NCBI RefSeq assembly: GCF_007995015.1
Contig: NZ_VORB01000009.1
Location: forward strand, 62,001 to 126,000
Reading direction: 5' to 3'
Source: Luteibaculum oceani
GTDB lineage: Bacteria; Bacteroidota; Bacteroidia; Flavobacteriales_D; Luteibaculaceae
Length of the DNA stretch: 64,000 nt
A model generated the notes under the pieces. The model had not been told where the DNA came from. It did no database searches and saw only the letters and a list, made by a program, of their open reading frames with translations. The translations under genes and the position numbers were made by a program. Shown piece by piece: positions 26,110 to 34,174 of this stretch; the first letter of the stretch is position 1; the number at the start of each line of letters is the position of its first letter.

Positions 26110-26179
26110 GGTCGGTGGTTAGTGGTTAGTGGTTAGTGGTCAGTAGTCAATGGTCAGTAGTCAATGGTTAATGGTCAAT
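26110..26179. repeat. Best-preserved seven-base array (RGTYRRT, ten units)
   Basis: Ten consecutive in-phase units: GGTCGGT, three of GGTTAGT, GGTCAGT, AGTCAAT, GGTCAGT, AGTCAAT, GGTTAAT, GGTCAAT. All differences between units are transitions (G/A or C/T). It lies between the helicase start and the CCA enzyme stop; the rest of the 165-base spacer continues the pattern in weaker form. Confidence 0.92.
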
Positions 26180-26213
26180 AGTGAGGCAATTTTTAACTGC
26201 CACCAGCCAATTC

Positions 26214-27614
26214 TTATTTCCCACTTTCCAATCCTAGCTCTTTACCTTTGGCGATCATAAATTGCCAGGCTTCTTCTCTTTCGTTGGTTATTTCTCCGTC
26301 TAGGATAGCGTCTTTGATGGCGTTTTTAATAATTCCTACTTCCCTCGATGGTCCAATTTTAAAATGTTCCATTATTTCCTCCCCGGAGATTGGAGGCTGC
26401 ATATTTCTTATACGGTCTTTTTCTTCAACCGTTTTTAGTTTGCGTTCTACCTTGGTGTAATTTTCTAGATATCGCTTAACTCTGCCTTCATTTTTAGAGG
26501 TAATATCCGCCCTGCATAGGGTAAGAAGATCTTCTAAATCCTCACCAGCATCGAACAAAAGTCGTCTAATGGCCGAGTCTGTGGCTTCCTCTTTTGTTAG
26601 GGCAATAGGCCTTAAGTGCAGTGCGACAAGCTTTTGAACGTATTTCATTTTACGATCCAGGGGCAGGCGCATTCTTTTAAAAATCTTGGGCACCATTTTG
26701 GCACCTAAATCCTCATGACCGTGAAAGGTCCATCCTTGTTTTGGGTGAAATCTTTTAGTTTTTGGTTTGGCAATATCATGGAGTAGGGCCGACCATCTTA
26801 ACCAAAGGTTATCGGTTTCCACACAGATATTGTCTATTACCTCTAAGGTGTGGTAAAAGTTGTCTTTGTGCTTTTTTCCATTAATAGATTCTACGCCGTG
26901 CAAGGCGGCCATTTCGGGGAAAATTTCCTGAAGTAAGCCCGTTTTGAAAAGCAATTTAAACCCCACCGAGGGTTTTGGGCTACCCAGAATTTTATTTAGT
27001 TCAGTGGTAATGCGTTCTTGAGAGATAATTCGAATGCGTTCCACATTGTGTTTTATGGCATCGAATACTTCGGCAGTAAGGTTAAAATTTAACTGCGATG
27101 CAAATCGAATGGCGCGCAGCATTCGCAATGGATCGTCCGAGAATGTAATGTTTGGATCGGTTGGCGTTTTTATAATTCCCTTTTGCAAATCGGAGATTCC
27201 ATCGAAGGGGTCTACAATTTTTCCCAGCTCATTTTCTCGTAAATCAATGGCCAGGGCATTGATGGTAAAGTCTCTCCTCAGTTGGTCTTCAGCAATAGTT
27301 GCAGCTTCAACCGAAGGGTTTCTGCTGTCTTCTCGGTATGACTCTTTTCTAGCACCTACAAATTCTAATTCGTAGTCTCGGTAGCGAAAAGCAGCCGTAC
27401 CAAAATTGGCAAAAGTATTTACGGATTTAACGGGAAGATGAAGCGACCTTGCACTCTCCTTTGCAAAATCTAAGCCGCTCCCTTCAATAACAAAATCTAT
27501 GTCCTTACAAGGACGCTGAAGTAGAAAATCTCTTACATATCCACCAACAATATAGGCGGGTTGATCTAATTTCTTAACCGCTTTTCGTATTCCGACAAAG
27601 GGTTCCGAGTTCAA
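26214..27614 (-). CDS. CCA tRNA nucleotidyltransferase / poly(A) polymerase with HD domain
   Basis: Adds or repairs the CCA end of tRNA. Nucleotidyltransferase head YIVGGYVRDFLL and DIDFV (metal-binding Asp pair), the RRDFTINALAID and DPFDGISDLQKGIIKTP motifs, and an HD phosphohydrolase segment (SALLHDIAKPKT, HGHEDLGAKM). The frame is open to an ATG at 27725, but that start would overlap tsaC by 89 bases. TTG at 27614 gives 466 residues, the family norm, and starts at the expected helix (NSEPFVGIRKAVKKL). The upstream ATG remains possible. Confidence 0.92.
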   Translation of the reverse strand: MNSEPFVGIRKAVKKLDQPAYIVGGYVRDFLLQRPCKDIDFVIEGSGLDFAKESARSLHLPVKSVNTFANFGTAAFRYRDYELEFVGARKESYREDSRNPSVEAATIAEDQLRRDFTINALAIDLRENELGKIVDPFDGISDLQKGIIKTPTDPNITFSDDPLRMLRAIRFASQLNFNLTAEVFDAIKHNVERIRIISQERITTELNKILGSPKPSVGFKLLFKTGLLQEIFPEMAALHGVESINGKKHKDNFYHTLEVIDNICVETDNLWLRWSALLHDIAKPKTKRFHPKQGWTFHGHEDLGAKMVPKIFKRMRLPLDRKMKYVQKLVALHLRPIALTKEEATDSAIRRLLFDAGEDLEDLLTLCRADITSKNEGRVKRYLENYTKVERKLKTVEEKDRIRNMQPPISGEEIMEHFKIGPSREVGIIKNAIKDAILDGEITNEREEAWQFMIAKGKELGLESGK

Positions 27615-27636
27615 TATTTTTTCTAGTTCGGAAAAT

Positions 27637-28200
27637 CTACTTTCTAATGATTTGTAATTCCCCACTTGCTCTAATTCTAATAATTGAGGATGGTATTCCT
27701 GTTCCAATTTCTCCTTCACGCTCATACAGCACGTAATCTACCTGCTCTTTAATATAGGCCGGCACCTTTTTAACCGTGAGGGCCGGTGGTTCTCCCGATA
27801 TATTTACCGAAGAGGAGGTCAAAGGTACATTTACCATTTCAATTAATTCGTGTACGAGGCCGCTTTTTACCCATCTAACAGCAGCAGTACCTTCTTCACT
27901 AACTGCACCTGGGGCTAGTCCAACAGGATTGTCTAAAATAACTGTGGTGGGGGTGGTGGCTAATTCCATGAGTTCCCAAGCCACATCGGGAATGTCTTTG
28001 AAGTGTCTAAGTAACATCTGTTCTGAGCTAAATAAGCTCAAAACACTTTTACTTTTTGGTCTGTTTTTAATTTCAAAAATGCGGTCAATAGCTTTTTGGT
28101 TTCTGGCATCGCAACCCAAACCGCAAATGGTTTCTGTGGGATATAAGATTACCCCACCGTCTTTTACAACCTTGGCAGCTTCTTTTAAATCCATGTTCAT
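27637..28200 (-). CDS. Threonylcarbamoyl-AMP synthase (Sua5/YciO/YrdC family)
   Basis: Makes threonylcarbamoyl-AMP for the t6A37 tRNA modification. 187 residues: GVILYPTETICGLGCDA (about 16-32), KNRPKSKSVLSL with the conserved KxR-type basic residues, TTPTTVILDN and SSSVNISGEPPA. Starts at 28227, 28200 and 28194 are possible; 28200 or 28194 fit the family and leave the terminator of the upstream gene intact. Two tRNA-maturation genes (this and the CCA enzyme) sit in tandem. Confidence 0.92.
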   Translation of the reverse strand: MNMDLKEAAKVVKDGGVILYPTETICGLGCDARNQKAIDRIFEIKNRPKSKSVLSLFSSEQMLLRHFKDIPDVAWELMELATTPTTVILDNPVGLAPGAVSEEGTAAVRWVKSGLVHELIEMVNVPLTSSSVNISGEPPALTVKKVPAYIKEQVDYVLYEREGEIGTGIPSSIIRIRASGELQIIRK

Positions 28201-28227
28201 AGGTAAGAGGGAATTTTTAAAATGCAA

Positions 28228-28253
28228 AAGGCAGAGCCTATCTGCTCTGCCTT
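28228..28253 (-). terminator. Intrinsic terminator after the SRPBCC gene
   Basis: Ten-base perfect stem AAGGCAGAGC / GCTCTGCCTT with a six-base loop. Read on the minus strand it is followed by TTTTGCATTTT. It separates the SRPBCC gene from tsaC. Confidence 0.85.
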
Positions 28254-28276
28254 AAATATGCAAAAATATAAATCGT

Positions 28277-29266
28277 TTACTTAATGAAGTAAATGATTTT
28301 TGTACGCAGTTCTTCTTCAGCAACTTCTTCTGGGTTGTCGAAGTAGATTTCTACCACCGGTCCAGCAAATTCATGTCCTTTTTTCTGGATGTATTCATCC
28401 ATTTTGTAGTGTGTTGCCTCACTAGATTCATGAGATCCTACATGCATATAGGTAACAGCTTTTCCTTCTGCAATGCTTCCTTTTTTTATGGTTTTGGTGG
28501 TTTTAACTTCATCCGCTACTGGGATAGCAACCTCTAGCTTGGTACTGTCACCCCAGCTGTAGAAAATACCCATTGGAGCACCAGCTGGTTCGATGTTGTT
28601 TTTTTCAAGATGAGCAAATAAAGCTGCAATGTTTTTTGGAAAAAATTCCGCCATTTGCTCTACAGGAATATGTCCAGCAATTGAAATGTATTCAAAAGGT
28701 CCTTCTGTTCCTTCTTCAAAACCTTTCCATTTTGTTGCTTCAATATGTGCTTCTAAATTGGTTAAGCTTTGCTCAAATAATGGCCCAATTCCAGATTCCA
28801 TAACAGTGCTAAAGAACGGACGCATTAAAAAAGGTGCTTCCATTTCTGCTTTCCAAGTAATGGCTGTTCCACCATTTTCTGTTTCCTCAAAGATCCAAAC
28901 GTCGCTAGATGTTCCGTCCATTCCCTTGAAAGTCATTTCGTTGATAATGCTCTTTCCAGGAACCGCTTCTTTGTGCGTCATTTGACCTTCACCAACATTT
29001 GGGTTATCACTTTTCCAAGACCAGGTGTCGCCAATAGATTTTCCATCTCCAGATACGGCATACTCTACGTTGGGGTCTAGTTTAAACCATGCGTTCCACT
29101 CCTGGTACTGATTAAAGTCGTTAACGGCGTTAAATACAGTCTCGGGTGAGTAAGGCATTTCTGTACTGCGCTCTACAACTACATCTTTAGAGCTAACAGC
29201 TGCTATAATTAGGTATAGTGCTACTATCGTTAGCACGGTGAAACCTAAAAACTTTAAAACTTTCAT
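28277..29266 (-). CDS. SRPBCC / GyrI-like two-domain membrane-anchored protein
   Basis: 329 residues. An N-terminal transmembrane anchor (FLGFTVLTIVALYLIIAAV). Residues about 30-175 are a START-like SRPBCC domain (RSTEMPYSPETVFNAVNDFN, YQEWNAWF, WKAEMEAPFLMRP). Residues about 190-329 are a GyrI/AraC-effector-binding-like domain (GPFEYISIAGHIPVEQM, GAPMGIFYSWGD). Both folds bind small hydrophobic ligands in other proteins. The anchor suggests the domains face the periplasm. Monocistronic between a terminator and the GT9 gene. Ligand unknown. Confidence 0.82.
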   Translation of the reverse strand: MKVLKFLGFTVLTIVALYLIIAAVSSKDVVVERSTEMPYSPETVFNAVNDFNQYQEWNAWFKLDPNVEYAVSGDGKSIGDTWSWKSDNPNVGEGQMTHKEAVPGKSIINEMTFKGMDGTSSDVWIFEETENGGTAITWKAEMEAPFLMRPFFSTVMESGIGPLFEQSLTNLEAHIEATKWKGFEEGTEGPFEYISIAGHIPVEQMAEFFPKNIAALFAHLEKNNIEPAGAPMGIFYSWGDSTKLEVAIPVADEVKTTKTIKKGSIAEGKAVTYMHVGSHESSEATHYKMDEYIQKKGHEFAGPVVEIYFDNPEEVAEEELRTKIIYFIK

Positions 29267-29328
29267 CGAATAGGGTTGTTGAATTGTTGGGTCGAATATA
29301 CGATAACCACCAATTTATTTTAAATTTT

Positions 29329-30309
29329 TTATGATTTAAGCGTAGGAACCTCTATTTCTCTACCACACTTAAAATGTCCCTCGGGGCAAGATTTTTTACC
29401 GTGCAATCCGCAGGGTCTGCATTTTAATTCAGTTTTCGTCTCTATAATCTTGGCGTCGGGTTGTGTTGGACCAAACCCAAACTGTGGAATGGTAGAGCAA
29501 AAAAAGGCAGTCACTTTACTTTGTGTAGCGCTGGCCAAGTGGAGTGGAGCAGAATCATTTACATAATTCATGCGCGCTTTGGTCATTAAGGCAGCCGATT
29601 CGAGCAAGTTTAATTTGCCACAAAGGTTTTCAATGTTCTTGTGTTGGGTCTGGGAAATTAAATTGTCGCCTAATAATTTATCCCCAGGCGCACCCATAAT
29701 GTATATTTTTTGATCGGGGTGCTTTGCAATTAATTCCAGCCATTTTTCAAAAGGAAGCTGCTTTGTGAACCATACGGAGGCTGGAAATAGGCAGATAAAT
29801 TCCTTTTCATCTGCATAGGTCCGTACTTTATTGAGCTCCTTTTCACCAATGACCAAATGCGGCGGTTCGGCGGTAGGTTGGGTCCCAAGCCAGGGAGTTA
29901 AAAGCATTGCATTTCTGGAAATTTCGTGCGTGCCGTCGCCTATTTGATGGTCTATTTTAAAATCGAAGAACAAAGCCCAGGGATTTTTCCGAAATCCAAC
30001 CTTCTTTTTGGCACCAGAAAGGGTGGTTAAAAGACCCATGGTTCCGAAGCGCTGCACACAAAATATCCAATCGAATTTTGCTTTTCTAATTGTTGGGATA
30101 AGGCCAAAAAGCGACTTGTACTTTTTCGCCTTATCCCATATCCAAACTTTCTTAATGTTGGGGTGATTTTTAAATAGTCCTTCATTTCCCTTGCGTACCA
30201 GCAGGTGAAGTTCCACATCCTTTCGGTTTCTTAAAACCGTTTGCACCAGTGAACTGGCTAGGATGGCATCCCCAATAAAGGCCGTTTGAACAATTAGAAT
30301 TTTATCCAT
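29329..30309 (-). CDS. Glycosyltransferase family 9 (heptosyltransferase-like)
   Basis: 326 residues, GT-B fold of the ADP-heptose:LPS type. ILIVQTAFIGDAILASSL at the N-terminus, the acceptor/donor segment FPASVWFTKQLPFEKW (about 178), the nucleotide-sugar site YVNDSAPLHLASA (about 237-249), and a Cys-rich tail CRPCGLHGKKSCPEGHFKCG (about 298-317) with four Cys that may bind metal. Likely adds a sugar to the LPS core at the cytoplasmic face. ATG at 30309 overlaps the dapD stop by one base (TAATG). Confidence 0.9.
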   Translation of the reverse strand: MDKILIVQTAFIGDAILASSLVQTVLRNRKDVELHLLVRKGNEGLFKNHPNIKKVWIWDKAKKYKSLFGLIPTIRKAKFDWIFCVQRFGTMGLLTTLSGAKKKVGFRKNPWALFFDFKIDHQIGDGTHEISRNAMLLTPWLGTQPTAEPPHLVIGEKELNKVRTYADEKEFICLFPASVWFTKQLPFEKWLELIAKHPDQKIYIMGAPGDKLLGDNLISQTQHKNIENLCGKLNLLESAALMTKARMNYVNDSAPLHLASATQSKVTAFFCSTIPQFGFGPTQPDAKIIETKTELKCRPCGLHGKKSCPEGHFKCGREIEVPTLKS

Positions 30310-31115
30310 TATACGGCAACGTCAAAATCTCTTAAGGCATTGTTTAAAGAGGTCTTTAAATCGGTAGACTCTTTTCTTTTTCCAATGATAAGGGCACATG
30401 GGACGTTGTAGGTACCAGCGGGAAACGACTTGCTAATAGACCCAGGAATAACCACAGATCGTGGTGGTACCTCTCCACGATAAATTACTTCTTTATCGCC
30501 AGAAACATCGATTATTTTAGTGCTTTTAGTTAGCACAACATTTGCGCCTAAAACGGCCTCTTTTCCAACTTTAACTCCCTCTACTACTATACAGCGAGAA
30601 CCGATAAAGGCGCCATCTTCGATAATTACGGGGGCAGCTTGTAGGGGTTCTAAAACTCCTCCAATACCAACGCCACCTGATAAATGCACATTTTTGCCAA
30701 TCTGAGCACAAGATCCTACCGTAGCCCAGGTATCCACCATGGTTCCTCCATCTACATAGGCTCCAATGTTTACGTATGATGGCATCATTACTACACCCTT
30801 TGCAACGTAGGATCCGTGTCTTGCAATGGCATGAGGCACAACGCGAACACCTTTTTCTTGGTATCCTCGCTTTAGAGGAATTTTATCGTGAAATTCGAAA
30901 CAACCTACTTCAATGGTCTCCATTTTCTTGATTGGGAAATAAAGAACTACAGCCTTTTTAACCCATTCGTTTACTTTCCATCCATTATCGGTAGGTTCTG
31001 CTACGCGAATTTTACCGTTATCTAAATCCGAAATTACTTGCTCAATTGCCTCTTGAGTCTCTTTTTTCTCCAATAAGCTACGATCTTCCCACGCCGCCTC
31101 AATGATGTTTTGCAT
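30309..31115 (-). CDS. dapD: 2,3,4,5-tetrahydropyridine-2,6-dicarboxylate N-succinyltransferase
   Basis: Succinyl-CoA-dependent step of the lysine/diaminopimelate pathway. 268 residues from ATG 31115 (MQNIIEAAWEDRSLL), the usual start. The frame is open to 31190 but would overlap ruvX. Left-handed beta-helix hexapeptide repeats run from about residue 115 (VMMPSYVNIGAYVDGGTMVD, VGSCAQIGKNVHLSGG). The C-terminus is SFPAGTYNVPCALIIGK. It supplies meso-DAP for peptidoglycan and precedes a GT9 envelope gene. Divergent from ruvX. Confidence 0.95.
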   Translation of the reverse strand: MQNIIEAAWEDRSLLEKKETQEAIEQVISDLDNGKIRVAEPTDNGWKVNEWVKKAVVLYFPIKKMETIEVGCFEFHDKIPLKRGYQEKGVRVVPHAIARHGSYVAKGVVMMPSYVNIGAYVDGGTMVDTWATVGSCAQIGKNVHLSGGVGIGGVLEPLQAAPVIIEDGAFIGSRCIVVEGVKVGKEAVLGANVVLTKSTKIIDVSGDKEVIYRGEVPPRSVVIPGSISKSFPAGTYNVPCALIIGKRKESTDLKTSLNNALRDFDVAV

Positions 31116-31156
31116 TTCTTTCGTCTTTTGGGGCACAATATTACAGGCATAATGGA

Positions 31157-31164
31157 TACTTTTG
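31157..31164 (+). promoter_or_regulatory. -7 element of ruvX
   Basis: TACTTTTG fits TAnnTTTG. Transcription would start close to 31171, the GTG taken as start of ruvX, giving a leaderless or nearly leaderless mRNA. Confidence 0.5.
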
Positions 31165-31170
31165 CAAGTT

Positions 31171-31584
31171 GTGTCGAGAATTCTAGCCATAGATTATGGA
31201 GCCAAGCGTTGTGGTTTGGCCGAAACAGACGATTTGCAAATTGTTGCAAGCCGTTTGGGAATGGTGCCTGCAGAAGAGTTAATGGACTTTTTAAAAGGCT
31301 ATATCCAAAAGCATAAATGCGAAACCATTGTTTTTGGAGAACCCTTTAGAGCCAGTGGGGAGCATTCGGATATTTGGACGGAAATTGAAGCTTTTGCTAA
31401 AAAAGTAAAAGAACGTTTTCCAGATATTAATATTGCTTTTGTAGACGAGCGTTTTAGCTCGAAAATGGCAATGGAAAGTCTTATACAGGCTGGAGTGAAG
31501 AAGAGCAAAAGAAGAGAAAAGGGAATGCTAGACGCACAAAGCGCTACCATTATTCTTCAAGATTATTTAAACCATAGATATTAA
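31171..31584 (+). CDS. ruvX: Putative pre-16S rRNA nuclease (RuvX/YqgF)
   Basis: RNase H-fold Holliday-junction-resolvase-like protein acting in 16S rRNA 5' maturation. 137 residues. RILAIDYGAKRCGLAETDD at the N-terminus with the catalytic Asp, ETIVFGEPF around residue 51, and FVDERFSSKMA and LDAQSATIILQDYL near the C-terminus. A TTG start at 31162 adds three residues but falls inside the promoter; GTG 31171 gives MSRILAIDYG, a typical start. Confidence 0.92.
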   Translation: MSRILAIDYGAKRCGLAETDDLQIVASRLGMVPAEELMDFLKGYIQKHKCETIVFGEPFRASGEHSDIWTEIEAFAKKVKERFPDINIAFVDERFSSKMAMESLIQAGVKKSKRREKGMLDAQSATIILQDYLNHRY

Positions 31585-31602
31585 ATAGGAGTCTATATTA
31601 AT

Positions 31603-32199
31603 ATGATACTACCAATTGTCGCCTACGGGCATCCCGTATTAAAAAAAGAGGCAGAAGAAATAGATCAAGATTACCCCAACCTTAAGGAGTTAATAGCCAA
31701 TATGTTCGAAACCATGTACGCCGCAAATGGTGTGGGATTGGCTGCTCCGCAAATTGGATTGGGTATTCGTTTGTTTATTGTAGATGCAAGTCCCTTTGCC
31801 GAAGACCCCGAGGAGGGTGATGACCCTGCCGAGATTGAATTGCTTAAGAACTTTAAAAAGGTTTTTATTAACCCCATAATTGAGGAGGAATCTGGAAAAG
31901 AATGGCCTTTTGCTGAAGGTTGTTTATCTATCCCGGACATTAGAGAAGAGGTAAAAAGAAAACCGGAAGTGGTAATCTCATACTACGACGAAAACTGGGA
32001 GCTTAAGGAAGAAACCTATTCTGGATTTGCTGCGCGTGTTATTCAACACGAATACGACCATGTAGAGGGAATATTATTTACAGATCGCATCCACCCTCTA
32101 AAAAGAAACATGCTTAGGGGGAAATTAGACGATATCGCAAAAGGTAAAATCGATGTTCACTATAAAATGAAGTTTTTCACAAAAAAGAAAGGAAGATGA
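31603..32199 (+). CDS. def: Peptide deformylase
   Basis: Removes the formyl group from nascent proteins. 198 residues. All three motifs are seen: GVGLAAPQIG (about 46-55), EGCLSIP with the metal Cys (about 105-111) and QHEYDHVEG with two metal His and the catalytic Glu (about 148-156). A 20-residue acidic insertion between motifs 1 and 2 (AEDPEEGDDPAEIE) is usual in Bacteroidota. Ends in an ATGA overlap with the following lipoprotein gene. Confidence 0.96.
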   Translation: MILPIVAYGHPVLKKEAEEIDQDYPNLKELIANMFETMYAANGVGLAAPQIGLGIRLFIVDASPFAEDPEEGDDPAEIELLKNFKKVFINPIIEEESGKEWPFAEGCLSIPDIREEVKRKPEVVISYYDENWELKEETYSGFAARVIQHEYDHVEGILFTDRIHPLKRNMLRGKLDDIAKGKIDVHYKMKFFTKKKGR

Positions 32200-32738
32200 G
32201 AATAGTTGGATTTTTATGTGTTCTTGTATTAGCGGTTTCTTGCACAAGTGTTGAGCCTAAGGCTTCGGATGCTTATTCTGAGGAGCAAATTGTGGATAGC
32301 TTAAAGGCTGGACATGCCAAGTTGGAACAAGATTTACCTCCGGCCCAAATTATTAGCCAGTCTAAAAGTCAGGTGAAGTTTGCTGAGCTTCTGCTAGAGA
32401 AAAATCCCAACACGGTTAAACTAGAAAAGTGGTTGTTCGAAGGGGGGAAAGCTGGAAGAACGGCTGGTGAGTTCGAAAAGGCTATTAAGTTGTTCGATGC
32501 TTATCTTGAAAGGTATCCCAAAGGCGAGAAGTCAGCAGAAATAATATTTCTTAAAGGGTTTATTTACGACGAGGATTTGAAGAATAAAGAAAAGGCTCGC
32601 GAAAATTATCAGCGTCTTTTAGACGAGTTTCCAAAGCACGATTTGGCAGATGATGCAGAAGCACTTATTACCCAGCTGTACATGACTCCTGAAGAGATTT
32701 TACAGATGTTGGAGGAAAAATCTCAACAACCAGAATAA
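32196..32738 (+). CDS. TPR-containing lipoprotein
   Basis: 180 residues. Lipoprotein signal FLCVLVLAVSC (Cys16), then a helical domain with TPR-like pairs: FEGGKAGRTAGEFEKAIKLF, DAYLERYPKGEKSAEIIFLK, KARENYQRLLDEFPKHDLAD. The YPxGxxSxEALF-like pattern resembles BamD/YbgF-type outer-membrane assembly adaptors, though the protein is shorter than BamD. Coupled to def (four-base overlap). Envelope scaffolding role inferred, partner unknown. Confidence 0.8.
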   Translation: MRIVGFLCVLVLAVSCTSVEPKASDAYSEEQIVDSLKAGHAKLEQDLPPAQIISQSKSQVKFAELLLEKNPNTVKLEKWLFEGGKAGRTAGEFEKAIKLFDAYLERYPKGEKSAEIIFLKGFIYDEDLKNKEKARENYQRLLDEFPKHDLADDAEALITQLYMTPEEILQMLEEKSQQPE

Positions 32739-32755
32739 GGAATTCTTTTCTAAGA

Positions 32756-33601
32756 TTAATGATACATGGCGGTGTGCAACTTTTTAAGTTCCACCGCCTC
32801 TTTTATGTCGTGAACTCTGAGGATACTGGCCCCGTTTTGTAGGGCAATTGTATTTCCGAACGTGGTGGCGTTTAAGGCCTCTTCGGGGTTGATTTCCAGT
32901 GTTTTATAGAACATGCTCTTTCTCGAAATTCCCGCCAGAATTGGGAGCTCAAACTCTTTAAACCAGACAAGGTTTTTTAGTAGTTCTAAGCTTTGGCTTG
33001 GCGTTTTAGAAAATCCAAATCCCGGATCTATTATTAAGTCTATAACCCCTTGCTTTTTTAAGAAATTCACCTTCGCAGATAATTCATAAATCGTTTCCTG
33101 TAGTACGTTTTTGTATTCCGATTTGGTGATCATGTTTTGGGGTGTTCCACGCATATGCATGGCAATATATGGAGCGAAATATTCTACAGCCAGGGGAGCA
33201 AGAAGTTCATCACTTCCATCAATACCTATGTTATTGATAAGGTCCGAACCCAAATCTAAACAAGCTTTTTGCGGAAGCTTTCGGTAACTGTCTACTGAAA
33301 TAATTAATTCGGGAAATCTATTTCTCAGCGCCGATACCGCAGCAGTTAGAATTTTCGTTTCAGTTTCCTCCGGCATTTCTGAGGCTCCAGGTCGACTACT
33401 TTGAGCGCCCAAATCCAGCATATCCATTCCTTCTAGCAACATAGTTTCCACACGAGAAAGTAATTCGCTTTCGTTTACTCTAGAGCCCGAGTAAAAGGAG
33501 TCTGCATTGATATTTAAAATACCCATTACTACAGGTTCAGAGAAATTGTGAATTTGTCCCTTGATATTTAGGCTGAAACTTGGGTTTGATGGCTGACTCA
33601 A
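32756..33601 (-). CDS. folP: Dihydropteroate synthase
   Basis: Condenses p-aminobenzoate with dihydropterin pyrophosphate in folate synthesis; the target of sulfonamides. About 281 residues. VVMGILNINADSFYSGSR (pterin-site Asn in the first strand), DLGAQSSRPGA, DLINNIG, DPGFGFSKTPSQSLELL and GISRKSMF are all present. In-frame TTGs at 33637 and 33601 are the only starts; 33601 avoids running into the DUF1599 gene and its promoter on the other strand and fits family length. Sulfonamide resistance residues cannot be judged by eye. Confidence 0.92.
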   Translation of the reverse strand: MSQPSNPSFSLNIKGQIHNFSEPVVMGILNINADSFYSGSRVNESELLSRVETMLLEGMDMLDLGAQSSRPGASEMPEETETKILTAAVSALRNRFPELIISVDSYRKLPQKACLDLGSDLINNIGIDGSDELLAPLAVEYFAPYIAMHMRGTPQNMITKSEYKNVLQETIYELSAKVNFLKKQGVIDLIIDPGFGFSKTPSQSLELLKNLVWFKEFELPILAGISRKSMFYKTLEINPEEALNATTFGNTIALQNGASILRVHDIKEAVELKKLHTAMYH

Positions 33602-33606
33602 AATGC

Positions 33607-33614
33607 TATTTTTG
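33607..33614 (+). promoter_or_regulatory. -7 element of the DUF1599 gene
   Basis: TATTTTTG fits TAnnTTTG, ten bases before ATG 33624, so the mRNA would be leaderless or nearly so. It lies immediately outside the folP start on the opposite strand, so the two genes share a very compact divergent promoter. Confidence 0.5.
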
Positions 33615-33623
33615 GGTGAATTT

Positions 33624-34172
33624 ATGAAAAGCGACAAGACTCTAAATCAATATAGAAGCGCCGCAGGTTTGTGCAGTGATCTTTTCCACAAAAAAATGAA
33701 AGATTACGGAACAGCATGGCGCATTTTAAGGCCCAGTTCTCTTACCGATCAGTTGTTTATTAAAGCGCAGCGAATTAGAACCATACAAGAAGCGAGTACG
33801 CAAAAAATTGCAGAAGGCGAGCAAGACGAGTTTATCGGCTTGGTAAACTATTCGGTTTTGGCATTAATACAGATGGAACTCGGTGAGGATGCCCCACTTG
33901 AAATGGATTTTGATACCGTTTCTGATTTGTACAAAGGGCAGTTGAAAAAAGCCGAGGATCTAATGATTCAAAAAAACCACGATTATGGCGAGGCGTGGAG
34001 GGATATGCGCGTAAGTTCCCTTACCGATTTAATTCTCCAAAAGTTATTACGTGTTAAACAAATAGAAGACAATAAAGGTAAAACCCTAGTTTCGGAGGGT
34101 ATTGATGCCAACTATTTAGATATTATCAATTACAGCTTATTCTCACTAATCCACCTAAACGAAGAAAATTAA
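33624..34172 (+). CDS. DUF1599 domain-containing protein (tandem duplicate)
   Basis: 182 residues made of two copies of one helical module: residues about 12-95 (CSDLFHKKMKDYGTAWRILR, SSLTDQLFIKAQRI) and about 100-180 (AEDLMIQKNHDYGEAWRDMR, SSLTDLILQKLLRV). Each copy carries the KxxDYGxAWR and SSLTDQ motifs, probably a ligand or metal site reminiscent of all-alpha NTP pyrophosphatases (MazG-like). ATG 33624 is preferred over the 33603 TTG. Found only in Bacteroidota as far as known. Placed head-to-head with folP and in line with the DoxX gene. Function unproven. Confidence 0.85.
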   Translation: MKSDKTLNQYRSAAGLCSDLFHKKMKDYGTAWRILRPSSLTDQLFIKAQRIRTIQEASTQKIAEGEQDEFIGLVNYSVLALIQMELGEDAPLEMDFDTVSDLYKGQLKKAEDLMIQKNHDYGEAWRDMRVSSLTDLILQKLLRVKQIEDNKGKTLVSEGIDANYLDIINYSLFSLIHLNEEN

Positions 34173-34174
34173 TT

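Noticed and set aside
26110-26179. Possible CRISPR or telomere-like array
   Set aside because: Units are contiguous seven-base repeats with no spacers, and no cas genes are in the window; it is a short-period intergenic array.
27615-27725. ATG start for the CCA-adding enzyme at 27725
   Set aside because: It would overlap tsaC by 89 bases and add 37 residues not usual for the family; not fully excluded.
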